Assembly (NCBI RefSeq): GCF_002234675.1
Contig: NC_019862.2
Span: 26,734,707-26,798,706 of the forward strand
DNA: 64,000 nt
Reading direction: 5' to 3'
From: Oryzias latipes
Lineage: Eukaryota > Chordata > Actinopteri > Beloniformes > Adrianichthyidae
Shown here one piece after another: positions 24,114 through 35,100 of this stretch. Below the pieces are notes generated by a model. It was not told the DNA's origin and did not search any database. It was given only the letters and a program-made list of their open reading frames with translations. The stretch's first letter is position 1. Each line of letters starts with the position of its first letter. The position numbers were made by a program, and so were the translations under genes.

Positions 24114-24312
24114 CCCTTGTGCTATCTTAGATGACCCCACCCTCACATTGACGGGTTCTCCCTACCATGACAAAGGTGGATACAGGTGGAAAGATTTCAT
24201 GTAATCCATGGACACCATTCACAAATCAGTGAAGAAAAAAGGTTCAGCGCACTGTCTAGTGGGTCTAGATGACCCAACTCCCAATGGTAAAGTGCCTAGG
24301 ATAGCACATGGG
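24114..24312 (+). mobile_element. piggyBac-like MITE, intact short copy
   Basis: 199 bp with ends CCCTTGTGCTATCTTAG and the inverse of CCCATGTGCTATCCTAG, flanked by TTAA (24110-24113) and TTAC (24313-24316). It is the uninterrupted counterpart of the 205-1553 copy and shows what that copy looked like before the hAT insertion. Confidence 0.8.
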
Positions 24313-24392
24313 TTACAGACAAAAATGAAATTATGGTTTGCAGTAGTTACAGCATTTCTTGTAAAGAAAAGACACAAAAATCTAGACCTTAA

Positions 24393-24461
24393 CCCTTGTG
24401 CTATCCTAGGCACTTTACCATTGGGAGTTGGGTAACATGTCAATGTAAGGATGGGATGGGT
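24393..24461 (-). mobile_element. piggyBac-like MITE, short derivative
   Basis: Follows TTAA (24389-24392) and begins CCCTTGTGCTATCCTAGG, the right end of the family inverted, then GGGAGTTGGG and GTCAATGTAAGG. The middle is deleted and the far end is unclear. Confidence 0.55.
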
Positions 24462-25604
24462 TATTTTATCATCTAGAAGCCACACCTGCCATTTCCAGTG
24501 GTTTGCTCTATAGACATTTACAAATAAAAAAATACAAGCAGTCCAACTAAAGACTGTTTATAAGCTATGGTACATGTTTAAGATTTTCTTGCAGTTTCAG
24601 GAGTTTCTCACGACCCGTGTGGCTCACACACACAAGCCTCATCTTGTTTGAGTAGTTCAAACACAAACCAGTAAAACAGGGCTTCATGAACGTCACTGGG
24701 GCTCATTTCCAGTTAGAAAACGTGGCTGAAGAAACAAAAATTTAGTGCACAAAGTTTGTTGACCACCTTTATTTACCGGCAGAGGTCCAATAGCAGGGCT
24801 GGATTTCACACATTTTGTAGAGCACTCCAGCTGTTCCATACAATGGACAGCTGTATTTCTTTCAGAGTAATTATGCAGCAGTAACACTGTAAAAGCAACT
24901 GAACAGTGAAGGAAAGTACGAGTACAGAAAACTAAGGGCCAGGTTTACATTTGTGAAGGGGCGGAGTGTGTTAACAGATTTTAAGAAGGCCTCCAGACAC
25001 GTCTCTCCTGGTCAAAGCAGAAACCGCAGTAGCTGTCCTGAACGACACTGGATGGTGAAAAATGATCGTCAAATACACATTAAAACAAGATGGAGACTGC
25101 ATTTCAGTATTTAAAAACAAAACAAGTCCAGATCAAACTTTAGATTAAACCCCGCTTCCTTAAGATGAACCTAAATGCCTGTTAGAATGTTTCAAAGTAG
25201 AAAACCCAGAACTTTGTGTTTAGGGTGCAATTTTGTATCGATGCGTTCACATGTAGGCAGCAGCGTGTCGTTTAAGTGTCCACTTGCACCGTATGAAACA
25301 GTCTCCTAAAGGATTTCTGAAAACGGCAAAGATTTACAAGCTGAAGTGAACACAGGAGGAGACCACCTGTTTAAAATATAAAAAGTATACCAGTGCTGGA
25401 GAGAATCTGATTTCCTAAAGCCATTGTGAAGTGGAACTTCTTCAGAGGGATCGGGTGTGGCGGAGCTGATGAAGCTGGGGTTGGAGCTCCACAAAGCTCA
25501 TTCTACAATGAGCAAAAGCAGCAGCAGCACCACACACCACAGGTGAAGGAGACGCCTTTGCTTCCATTTCAACAATGCATATATCCAAGCAGCAATTAGA
25601 AAAC

Positions 25605-25610
25605 TTTATT
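25605..25610 (-). promoter_or_regulatory. Candidate polyadenylation signal of serbp1
   Basis: On the minus strand AATAAA occurs about 295 bases after the serbp1 stop codon. A second AATAAA at 24773-24768 could serve a longer 3' UTR. The choice between them is not determined. Confidence 0.4.
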
Positions 25611-25903
25611 AATGGACAAAGCATAACCTCTGAAAAAAAATACTGTATGAAAACATCCCTGCTACATTGTTTCCAAGTAAAAAACCTCTACCAATAAGTT
25701 GCTCCAGAGTAGCAAGAAGTCCTTTTTTTTCTTCTTTTTTTTTTTAATCTTTGTTTTCATTAGATAAAACTCAGTCCTCACATTTGAGTGTCATAGCTAT
25801 GACAGTCTTCTCCATCATTTCGCTTTGCTGAAGGTTCCAGGAACATGCAAGCCTCGTAGAGGAGTCAGGAGGCTCCTGCGGGCCTGAGGATGAGCAAGCA
25901 GGC

Positions 25904-28900
25904 CTAAGCCAGGGCTGGGAAGGCCTCCGGGTCGTCCACGTTCGGAACAGACGCAGACGACTGAAGGGAGGAGAGGGCGGCGTGAATGAACACAAACGTC
26001 CTTTCAATAGAAGGAGATATAAACCTCCACTTCTTTTCTCACCTTGTCAGTTCTCCCTCCACGAACCGGCCTGGCTTCACCTCGGCCTCTGCCCCCCCGA
26101 CCGCCGCCGCTGGCGCCACGAGGTCCACCACGTCCACGTCCTGGACGGCCCAAGTCTCCAAAGTTTATCTCCAGTTGGGACGTTATGTCATTGGCTGGTT
26201 TCCGGAAGTGAGGCTCATCCTCTCCCTGAATTGAAGACGTTTTAAATCCTGTTATGGTCTCCAACTGTAGGTTTACATGATTTTGTGATTAAATGTACGA
26301 AACAAAGCTGTTTTTTTTTGTTTTTTTTTTACCTTGGGCTCCTCAACCTCAACCTCGAACACTTCACCTTTCTGTTAGAAAAGGTAAAGATAGCATTTTT
26401 GGAACGTCAGAACAAAGAAATGCATCATAAATGTTACATTTCAAAATAAAAGCTCTTCTTTTCACCTGTCCAAAAAAAAACCCCCTCAAATTTGGCCCAG
26501 TTTTGGTTAAGCAAAACGAGTGTCTAAATCGGCCCTTGAGGCCTGGTGTGCATCTGGTCTGTCATTTAGTCCTGCACTACCTGCTATGTCAAGGATCAGG
26601 GGAGCTTGGCTGATAAATGTTGCTACAGCTGCAGTAGTCAAACTAGGCTGGACACTGATCCACAGCAGATGGACCTGTGATTTCTCAACATCGCTCTATT
26701 GAACCACTGCTGTCACTCAAACTGACAATATAAATAAAACTGAATAATATACATCAGTGGGCATTTTGAAGGGCACACATTTGACAGTAATAGTGTGATA
26801 AAACCACAAGTGTGTAATTGTAAAAAATAAGAAAACACCATCATAGCTGGAAGTTAACACTTTGCAAAACAGAAAACTGAAGATTATAACCAAAGTTCAA
26901 TTATGATTACAACGACTTTATTAGCGTTAGCTCATATGGTGAAAAGATGAGCTAAATCACATTCAATTTCGGCCAATGAAACACCAAGATTTCAGATTAA
27001 TACTAAAACAGAACCTCTCCTGGTTCTGGAGCTCAGCCTTTCTGCTTGTTTTCCACTTTCAGACATTATCTACTGCCCTGTTTTCCCTCACGGTCCCATC
27101 TACTTTCTGTTTAGATCTGGCCGGTTCAGTCAAGCAGAAACTAGTCTTTCAGCAGATCTAGATTATCAGCTGTGGCATAAGAGGTGCAGGGGAAGGGTTG
27201 GTGACCCCTGCTCTAGCCAGTGGAGAACCTCAATGCAAAAATGATTGGGATTTGAACTCAGTAAATGTGTTGACCTCAGGCATGATCTCTGTCTTTTTAC
27301 CTGCAAATGAGTTTGAGATTGAACCACCCACTTTAAATAAATAGTAGCAGGTAAAACAGGAAAGGCAGGAAAACAAGCAGGTGGTCGATCTCAAGGACCA
27401 GGATTAGACAACTACAAGTTTTACACCTTTATTAGCAAAAGAGTGAATTTGACCTGCTGCTGAAATAAAAACCATTTAAGAAGGATCAGGTTAACTCACA
27501 TCCGCCTTGGACTTGTGCAGCACAAATCCTTTGTTCCAGTCAGCTCCTTCGTTGGCCTTCCGAATGTTGAACTCCACTTTGGCCCGTTCCTTGCCTTGCA
27601 TGGCTTTCCATTCGTCCAGAGTCATCTCCTTGGGGCCTTCCTCCTTCACCTCCTCCACCTCATTCTCCCTTCAACACAATGCAATACAGGTGGATTTTAG
27701 CAACACGAGGCATCTGTGCCTTCACATCGAGACAGAGTTTAAAAAAATATATATATACCAACAAAACAAAAAAAAATTACTTGTTCTCAGAGTCAGCAGG
27801 TGGATGTTCCTCTCCGTCAGGATTCTCCTCAGTGGTGTTGGATTGGTCAAGCTCACTGTGCAGACCGATGGAGAACAGTTAGGAAGCAGCGTTTTAAAAA
27901 TTAACCCCTACATCTCCCCCTCATGCTGTGCCCAGTCTGCATCAAAGAGATGCCAAATCAAAATCCAGTTTTGGTGACTGCTTTGGTCAGCTATCAGCTT
28001 TTTTTTTTTTATACATTCACAAACCAAGATAAACCGATGTCAACTTCTGGAAGAAAATAAAAGACTCACTTCAGTTCATCCTTCACGGTGCCCCAGTTGT
28101 GAGATCCACTTCCCCCACGCTTCTCCTCACCTTTCATACTACTGAAACAAGACGCGCTTTAGTCATGATCGTAACACAGGAGCGGTCATCAAGAAAAATG
28201 CTGCAGTTTTGATAAGATCCACTCCAAAGCACGGGCACTCACGATTTGTCACTGCCGCTGTGTCTGTCAAATTCACGCTTTCCCCGGGAGTCAAAGCCGT
28301 CACTGCGACCCATACCGCGACCCCTGCCCCCGCGGCCTCCCCGGCTGCCACCGCGTCCCCTCATGGGCCGATCACCGATGGGTCTGAGTGGACAGATTCA
28401 ACAAGAGTCAATGGTTTGAATCAGCTGATCAAGAGAATAAATTTGTGCTTATTTCTGATTACTATTCAAATTTGATGGATTGCTTGTTGGCATAGATTCC
28501 TTTAGCTCGCACACATTAATACAACAAGTTTGGATTTTAATACTCACTTCTCCACTGAGAATTCACCACCTTCAGTCTTCTCTACAGCATCGCCAGCAGG
28601 TCGCTCAAAGCGGCGAGGCGGCCGCCTGTCGACAGGTCTTCTGTCTGCGGGAGGACGTCCCTCGCCCGGATTTCCCTGAGGTCTGGTGCTCTCGCCTTCT
28701 GGCTTGCGACCCATTCTCCTCATTCCAGCACCTGAAGTTGACAAAGGGATTTAACGATGAAGCCACTGTTAAGATAAATCAGATTTAAAAACAAGATTTA
28801 ATTCAAAACTAAATCAAGTCAGATTAAATGCTTTCAACTGGGATTTTGCTCAGATCTTTTGACCTGGAAGGCAAACGGTTAACAGCTAATGGCAAAGCAT

Positions 28901-29977
28901 GACACAAGTCCCACCCATTGACTAAACCACTAGATACCAAAATAGATCTCATCCACTAAACAGTAGCAACAGGCTGCAGTGGCGGCGGCGGCGGCAGCAG
29001 CAGCAAGTGCACCTGTTTCATCCTCTCCCACACTGACAGGATATCAGAAGAACGCATCTGGGTCAAAAATGTATCGGATCCACTCCACACAAGTTGGCAC
29101 GATGCACAGACACAAGTGGAGCTCGCGGCATTACTAATAAATGTAGGAAGTGGCATTCACAATAGTAACGTGGGGACTTGTAAAATGGGGCGCTCTCGCG
29201 GTACGTCGATCGTGTGCAGTTTGTACTGAGCGCCAATGGGAAGTAAGTGCGGAAAATGTGCTCCAACCACGAGGTTGAATGGCGAGCGGAGCGCTGCTGC
29301 GCCTGCGGGGAAAAAACACAAGGATTTAATCTGATTTTCATGCACGTGTTTGGGATCCTTTCGAGTTCGCCCTGCAATTGAACACCATTTTAAAATATAT
29401 AGTAAAAAATAAAGATATTTAAGTAGAAAGTGCAATAAAATGTTCGGTACCAGGCTGAACTCGTGGTTTCTGCCTGAGCAACCTGGCCCGTGGAAGAGCT
29501 CCACATTCTGGCCTACAACGTTTCTACAGATTTATAAAAACACATCCCAAATAAATATTTCATATTGCTTTGACTAGCTAAACAGCCTACACAAAGAAGC
29601 CACGCCGACCTCATGTCACAGGGCTCACCCTAACTAGCTAGTGGTTGAGCAATTGAACATGTTAGCATACATTTTTTTCAGTTGCGGCTTAGAGACGAGC
29701 AGCATGAAGTGTTACCATTACCATCTTTCTTAAGTGGAACTGGTGCTTGGATCTCCTTCTTATCAGCCAATGGCGTCTTTCTGTCTTTTTGGGTTTCTTT
29801 TTTTGGCTGCTTGGCAGCCTGGGCTGCAGTCTTGGCGGCACCAGGAGCAGCAGCCTCCTTCTTCTTCTTAACTTCGGCCTGCTTCAGCAGCTCAAAGGGA
29901 TCCGACTCGTCGTCAAATAACTGGTCAAACCGATTGGTTATGGCACAGCCAAAACCTTCTTGCATTTGTCCGGGCAT
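25904..29977 (-). CDS. serbp1: SERPINE1 mRNA-binding protein 1, complete
   Basis: Ribosome- and RNA-associated protein of the HABP4/SERBP1 family, which occupies the mRNA channel of dormant ribosomes. Coding exons in transcript order: 29977-29722, 28731-28548, 28383-28243, 28141-28070, 27855-27781, 27668-27500, 26371-26333, 26225-26043, 25960-25904. The total is 1176 nt, 391 aa plus stop, all in phase. The N-terminus has the family block [15 protein letters not shown]. The middle is Arg/Gly-rich ([16 protein letters not shown]) and then carries [14 protein letters not shown]. The domain [10 protein letters not shown]...[15 protein letters not shown] follows. An RGG box comes near the end, and the protein finishes [10 protein letters not shown] as in human. 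The exon encoding part of one human isoform insert (before the GGSGSHNWG block) is absent or skipped here. Teleosts may carry two serbp1 copies; which one this is cannot be told. Confidence 0.95.
27010..27210. repeat. Dispersed repeat in serbp1 intron
   Basis: GTTGGTGACCCCTGCTCTAG near 27198, and GATCTCAAGGACCAGGATTAG at 27392-27412, resemble sequence at 31388-31418 (GATCTCAAAGACCAGGGTTG). These look like fragments of one common fish repeat. It is non-coding. Confidence 0.4.
28978..29008 (+). repeat. GGC/GCA trinucleotide repeat
   Basis: GTGGCGGCGGCGGCGGCAGC followed by AGCAGC, in the first intron of serbp1. Short and imperfect. Confidence 0.8.
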
Positions 29978-30130
29978 GATGGCGCCCCTTCAGCAGGATT
30001 TTCCTCCGATTCTACGAGGCTTGGTGCGAGCACTTGGCTAGATGAAGCCACAAGATGGCTGGAAAAGGACCTTCTTCTCTTCCGGTGCGATTGACATCCG
30101 GGACTTCAGACTTGGCGCGGGTGGGTTTTG
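29978..30130 (-). promoter_or_regulatory. serbp1 promoter and 5' UTR region
   Basis: Sequence upstream of the serbp1 start codon is GC-richer than its surroundings and contains CpGs and a run resembling a GC/ETS-type housekeeping promoter (cttcttctcttccgg at about 30069-30083). No TATA box is placed suitably. This is inferred from position and composition only. Confidence 0.4.
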
Positions 30131-30249
30131 TAGTTTCTGATCTCGTGCTTGCCGCAGGATCGTTTTACGGACAGCCGTATATAAAACTCAACTACCCACA
30201 GTACAAAATAATCGTACACTTCCAGTCTGAAAAATAAAGCACAGTTGCC

Positions 30250-31440
30250 CTTGTTTGCAATGTTTCTGTTTTGAGTCTAAGGGATCGGAATTTTTACTCT
30301 TGTAGCTGTCATTGTCCATTTCTTGAGTTTTCTTTTACCCCAGAAAGCTTAGCGGTTCCGTTTCATCGTGCAACGACATTATCAAAAAACACAAAACAGC
30401 GCACTTAGGGAGTTATTGTTTGGAAAGTAACACAAGTTAGGCTATAGATTATGAACAGGTTAGTGCATAATATAATTTCAGATAAAATAGATTTATATTT
30501 TTGCTATTCTGGTGTTAAATATGATTAAAATTTAAATGACGGATATCAGTCACTGCATGCTTTTACTTTGAAGTAAACAAAAGTAACTGCTGCACAGCCA
30601 TACAGTAAAAGCTATAGCCTAAAATATCAACGTTTATGCAAAGGCAATCCTTTGAATTCAGCGCAGTTTATTTATAAATTTTTACAAAAAAAGTTGGCTC
30701 AAGGGACTACAAAAGCACAGGGACATTATGTGATCTGAAAGCATTTATCTGCAACTCCAATCTTTTTTCTCCCAAAAAGGCCAAATTGTCTTAAATGTAC
30801 ATATTACTTCCGAGTTTTTCGTGTAAACTCACATACAGAGAAGAGAAAGCTCCATTTGGTTATTTCCTATTTGGCCATTGTTTTTATTTAATTACCCACC
30901 CCACCAAAAAAACAAACAAACAAAGGAACTTACTCTACATTCTAGTATTTAAAATAAAAAGGCGGACAGCTAACCATGCAACTGCAAAAATCAAGCTTAA
31001 ATGCAGATGCAGAACTTCCTCAAGCATTTTTTACACATCTCAAAGTGTAAACTGAAGTAAGAATGTAAATGATGAAAAAGGGGGAAAAAGAAACGGAACT
31101 ATTAAAACAAAGCACATGCCTTCATTTTTATTACATTTGATCTTGAATTCTTGATAAAGTTTATATGTGGTTCCAGTCACCCCCCCCCCCTCCCACACAC
31201 ACAGACAGACTTTTTTTTGCTTTGAAATTATTTTCCTGCTCTTTGATTACCACTATAATCAAAGCTACCAACGCTTGTTCCTCAACATCTGTCAGCCTGC
31301 CTGTTTTCCAGCCTTTCTCGCTCTTTACCTGGATCAGGTAATCAGCACAAAGCAGCGCACAGAGGAATACAGACAGGACGGTAGATCTCAAAGACCAGGG
31401 TTGAACAGCCCTGCTGTAAGGCGTTACTGAAGTGCCAGAC
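30250..31440. other. Intergenic region upstream of serbp1
   Basis: AT-rich, no gene seen. It contains a C run at 31180-31190 and, at 31280-31425, a segment similar to the serbp1-intron repeat. The 60-base GC-rich patch just before 31500 probably belongs to the small membrane-protein gene. Confidence 0.4.
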
Positions 31441-31499
31441 AGAACCGTGATAAGAGCCCCACTCGACCAGAGCGCGCTCCAGCAATCCCGCGCGCCAAC

Positions 31500-31883
31500 A
31501 TGACGTCTCCTGTCACCAAAGCGATGCTCGAGTCTTACGCGCTCATGATTTTAGTCATGGGCGCCTTCTTTGTCTACTTCTGCGGAATGGTTTGGGCTTT
31601 TTGCAACCCGAAGCTGAGCGAAGAAGAGCCAGAGGATCGCAAAGAAACGGCGCGGCGCGGACACTTCAGCTCCCCGCGCGCTCTCAACTATCCGCAGCAG
31701 GACGTTGTGTGCGTCTGCGCGCGTCTGCCGGCAGCGCCGCACACCGAGGAGCCAATCACACGAAGCACATACGTGAGCTTCTGGGACGACACGGAAAGTC
31801 TTCTGTCTGACTGCACCGTTTTTGGTCGCGACGATCTTGGGATAAACAATAAGATCGGAGAGAGTCGCTCTTGGAATGCTTAG
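31500..31883 (+). CDS. Unrecognised small single-pass membrane protein
   Basis: Single-exon ORF of 127 aa. The start MTSPVTKAMLESYA is followed by one hydrophobic segment (LMILVMGAFFVYFCGMVWAF, about residues 15-34) and then a charged tail (EEEPEDRKETARR). The C-terminal part contains CVCARLP, YVSFWDDTESLLSD and ends SRSWNA. The ATG has an A at -3, a CpG-rich 5' flank (31440-31499) and G+C-rich codons unlike the surrounding AT-rich DNA, which argues for a real gene. It is convergent with hsd17b7 and lies between serbp1 and hsd17b7. A short N-terminus, one helix and a cytosolic or luminal acidic tail resemble the SMIM class in general, but I do not recognise a family. Function unknown. Confidence 0.55.
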   Translation: MTSPVTKAMLESYALMILVMGAFFVYFCGMVWAFCNPKLSEEEPEDRKETARRGHFSSPRALNYPQQDVVCVCARLPAAPHTEEPITRSTYVSFWDDTESLLSDCTVFGRDDLGINNKIGESRSWNA

Positions 31884-31930
31884 GCAGCATTTGTCAGTCC
31901 TCAAAACTCCTATATTTGAACCAGCCATTG

Positions 31931-31936
31931 TTTATT
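31931..31936 (-). promoter_or_regulatory. Candidate polyadenylation signal of hsd17b7
   Basis: AATAAA on the minus strand, 180 bases downstream of the homologous hsd17b7 stop codon (32118-32116). It lies just 3' of the oppositely oriented ORF 31500-31883, so the two transcripts probably overlap at their 3' ends. Confidence 0.45.
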
Positions 31937-32065
31937 TGTTTTTGTAAAACAAAGAAATACATTATGTGTTTTATTAGGTTCTGTTTGACCCAGTTCACGT
32001 TTAAACCCAGGAAGTTGAGCTTTAATATTTTTGAATTATACCCTAAACTTGAAGTTTGGGGTGTA

Positions 32066-32071
32066 ATTAAA
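32066..32071 (+). promoter_or_regulatory. Possible polyadenylation signal for the small membrane gene
   Basis: ATTAAA, the common variant signal, lies about 180 bases after the stop of the 31500-31883 ORF. It overlaps the expected 3' UTR of the convergent hsd17b7. Confidence 0.3.
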
Positions 32072-32115
32072 ATGCCAAAAGCATCGAGGTGATGCTCTCA
32101 ATCATAGATTTTGCT

Positions 32116-35100
32116 TCAAACATGGAGGTTGTTCCGGTCCTGCAGGTCTCTTCTGGATCTCAGTTGGGTTTTTTTTTCCAATTTGTTCCTCATCTGGCTT
32201 TCCAGCTCCAATAATTTGCCATATACTAACTCTGCTGTTTCCAGATCGATATCCATCTGCAAAGAACCAAATGCACATAACTAAGCATACAGAACACATT
32301 GAAGACAATCAGAACATGGAAGTTTATTTAAGATGTTGCAGGACCTTACGCGGCTGTGTATAGTTGTTTCCCAGCCCCGATGTGAGACTGTGATATTTAG
32401 CATATGGATCCAGGGTTTCTGGCCTTTGCTTAAAAAGCCAAAGCTGACACAAAGAGCACAATTGACCATATTAATCTGTACTAACCAGTATATGGTAGTT
32501 CAAACTAATGTTTAACTTACCAGTGCTTCAGCTCCACTGTAAGGTGTCAATGTGAATGTGTTGGTGAACACTCTTATCTGTCAGCATAGAAGAGACTTAA
32601 ATTTGTATGAAGAAACTGTTGTTCCTCAATTGTCCTCATGTACAACATGAAGTTGGACTTACGAGCCAAAAGATGGGCAACAGCAGGGTCCAGAGGAACG
32701 CTGGCAAGGTGGGCAGAATGCTGTAGGTCAGGTTTGTCATCACAAAACCAGGACAAATGACAGACGAGTACAAACCCTGCAAGAAAACATAACAACACGG
32801 CCTTCATTGAAACTCCATATGACTGAAAAATGACTTTCTGTAAAGTTGTGCAGACCTGATTGTTATGATGGATGTTGAGAGCCAAACTTAGCAGGTCAGA
32901 GGCGTATTTGGAAGAGCTGTATGGCTGAGTGCCTTTCTGGTGCTGCAGGTCCTCCAGGCTAAAAGCTGAGCGATGAGCGTTGTTGCTAGAGGTCCAAATG
33001 AGCTGTGAGGTTTGACCTGCGCGGCACAGCACTGGCTCCAGCTCCCTGACCTGAGCAATATGGATGATTAGAAGATGAGAAGACATCAAACAGCACACCC
33101 TGAAATAAACTTGAACATAGCCAACTGCGCATTTAATGAATAAACCAATACTGGTATCAGATAAAACAAGTTAAACTGCTGTGTTTCATTACTTTTTCTT
33201 CACCTCTTTGTTCACATCGCACTCTGCAACGCTCCTTCAAGCAGTTACATTCAACGAAGAGTCTATGTGAATAGATAGATAGATAGATAGATGACTTTAT
33301 TAATCCCACAATGGGGAAATTTCATTTATCTGTGGCAGCAACACGACATTCAGAAATAATCTATATAATATAACATCAATAAAGGACATCACAAATTACA
33401 TTTATATTGGATAATTAAAAATATTACTAAAATTATTATGAAAAATTATTATCAAAAATGAGATTCTTATTAAATAAAGAAATAAATATTAAATAAATAC
33501 AGCTGCAAAAGTGTAAAAAACATGCGGTCTGCAAAACATGTAAACTGTAAAAAAACATTACAAATTTTTTCAAAATACAGAAATAACTAATGAAGTTCAC
33601 ACCAAGAACAAAAACAAACAACTGTTCAGGAACAAAAAACAATTTAAAATTGAAAAACAACAACTACAACAAAAGTAAATGAATCAATGACTAAACAGAA
33701 AAACACCCCTGGGACCATGGAGTGTCACTTTGACATGGTGTTGTACAGTCTGATGGCTGTGGGGAGGAATGACCTGCGGTAGCGCTCCTTCTTACACTGA
33801 GGGTACAACAGTCTTGTGCTGAAGGAGCTGGTCAGCGCCTCTACAGTTTGGTGCAGGGGGTGGGAGGGGTTATCCATGATGGATGTCAGCTTAGCTAACA
33901 TCCTCCTGTCCGCCACCTCCTCGATGGACTCAAGTGTGCAGCCCAGGACAGAGCCGGCCCTCCTAACCAGTTTGTTAAGCCTCTTCAAGTCTCTGCCTGC
34001 ACTGCCCCCCGCCCAGCACACAATTCCATAAAGGAGCACTGAGGCCACCACAGTGTCGTAAAAGGTCCTCAGCAGCTGTCTGCACACGCCAAAGGACCTC
34101 AGTCTCCTCAGCAGGTGAAGGCGACTCTGGCCCCTCCTGTACAGAGCATCCGTGTTGTTGGACCAGTCAAGTCTGTTGTTCAGGTGAACACCCAGATATT
34201 TAAATGTGTCCACGACCTCAATGTCTGAACCCTGGATGTTCACCGGTGACTGTGATGGTGAGGACCTCTTGAAGTCCAGTATCAGCTCCTTTGTCTTGCT
34301 GGTGTTAAGCAGCAGGTGGTTAACTTCACACCAGCTAACAAAGTCAGTGATGACCCCCCTGTACTCCTGCTCATCCCCCCCTGATACACAGCCCACAATG
34401 GCACTGTCATCTGAGAACTTCTGCAGATGACAGTGGTGGGAGTTGTAGGTGAAGTCTGATGTGTACAGGGTAAACAGGAATGGGGAGAGCACAGTCCCTT
34501 GAGGTGCCCCCGTGCTGCAGACCACCACATCAGACACAGAGTCACGCAGCCTCACAAACTGTGGCCTGTCTGTGAGGTAGTTGATGGTCCAAGCAACCAG
34601 ATGTTGGTCCACACCTGCAACCTCCAGCTTCCTCCTCAGCAGTGATGGCTGAATTGTGTTGAAAGCACTGGAGAAATCAAAAAACATGACTCTCACAGTG
34701 CTCCCAGGGGCCTCCAGGTGAGACAGGGCCCGATGCTGCAGGTAGATGATGGCGTCATCCACCCCGATGCCTGGTCGATATGCAAACTGCAGCGGGTCCA
34801 GTGCTGAGCTCACCTGAGTGCGGAGATGGCTGAGGATGATCCTCTCCATAGCCTTCATCAGGTGGGAAGTCAAGGCGACAGGTCTGAAGTGGTTCGGTTC
34901 CGTAGGACGAGGTACCTTTGGAACCGGAACCAGGCAGGAAGTCCTCCAGAGGACTGGTACCTTCTCCAGTCTGAGGCTCATATTAAATATGAACAGCATC
35001 ACCACACAGAGCTGGTCTGCACACTCCCTGAGGAGCCTGGAGGTGATGCTGTCAGGGCCTGTTGCCTTCCTGGCCTTTGTTCTCCTTAACTCCATCCTAA

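Noticed and set aside
25982-26264. Two plus-strand ORFs of 82-87 aa
   Set aside because: Antisense shadows of the GC-rich RGG exon of serbp1.
29682-30041. 119-aa plus-strand ORF
   Set aside because: Antisense of serbp1 exon 1, which has a clear protein match.
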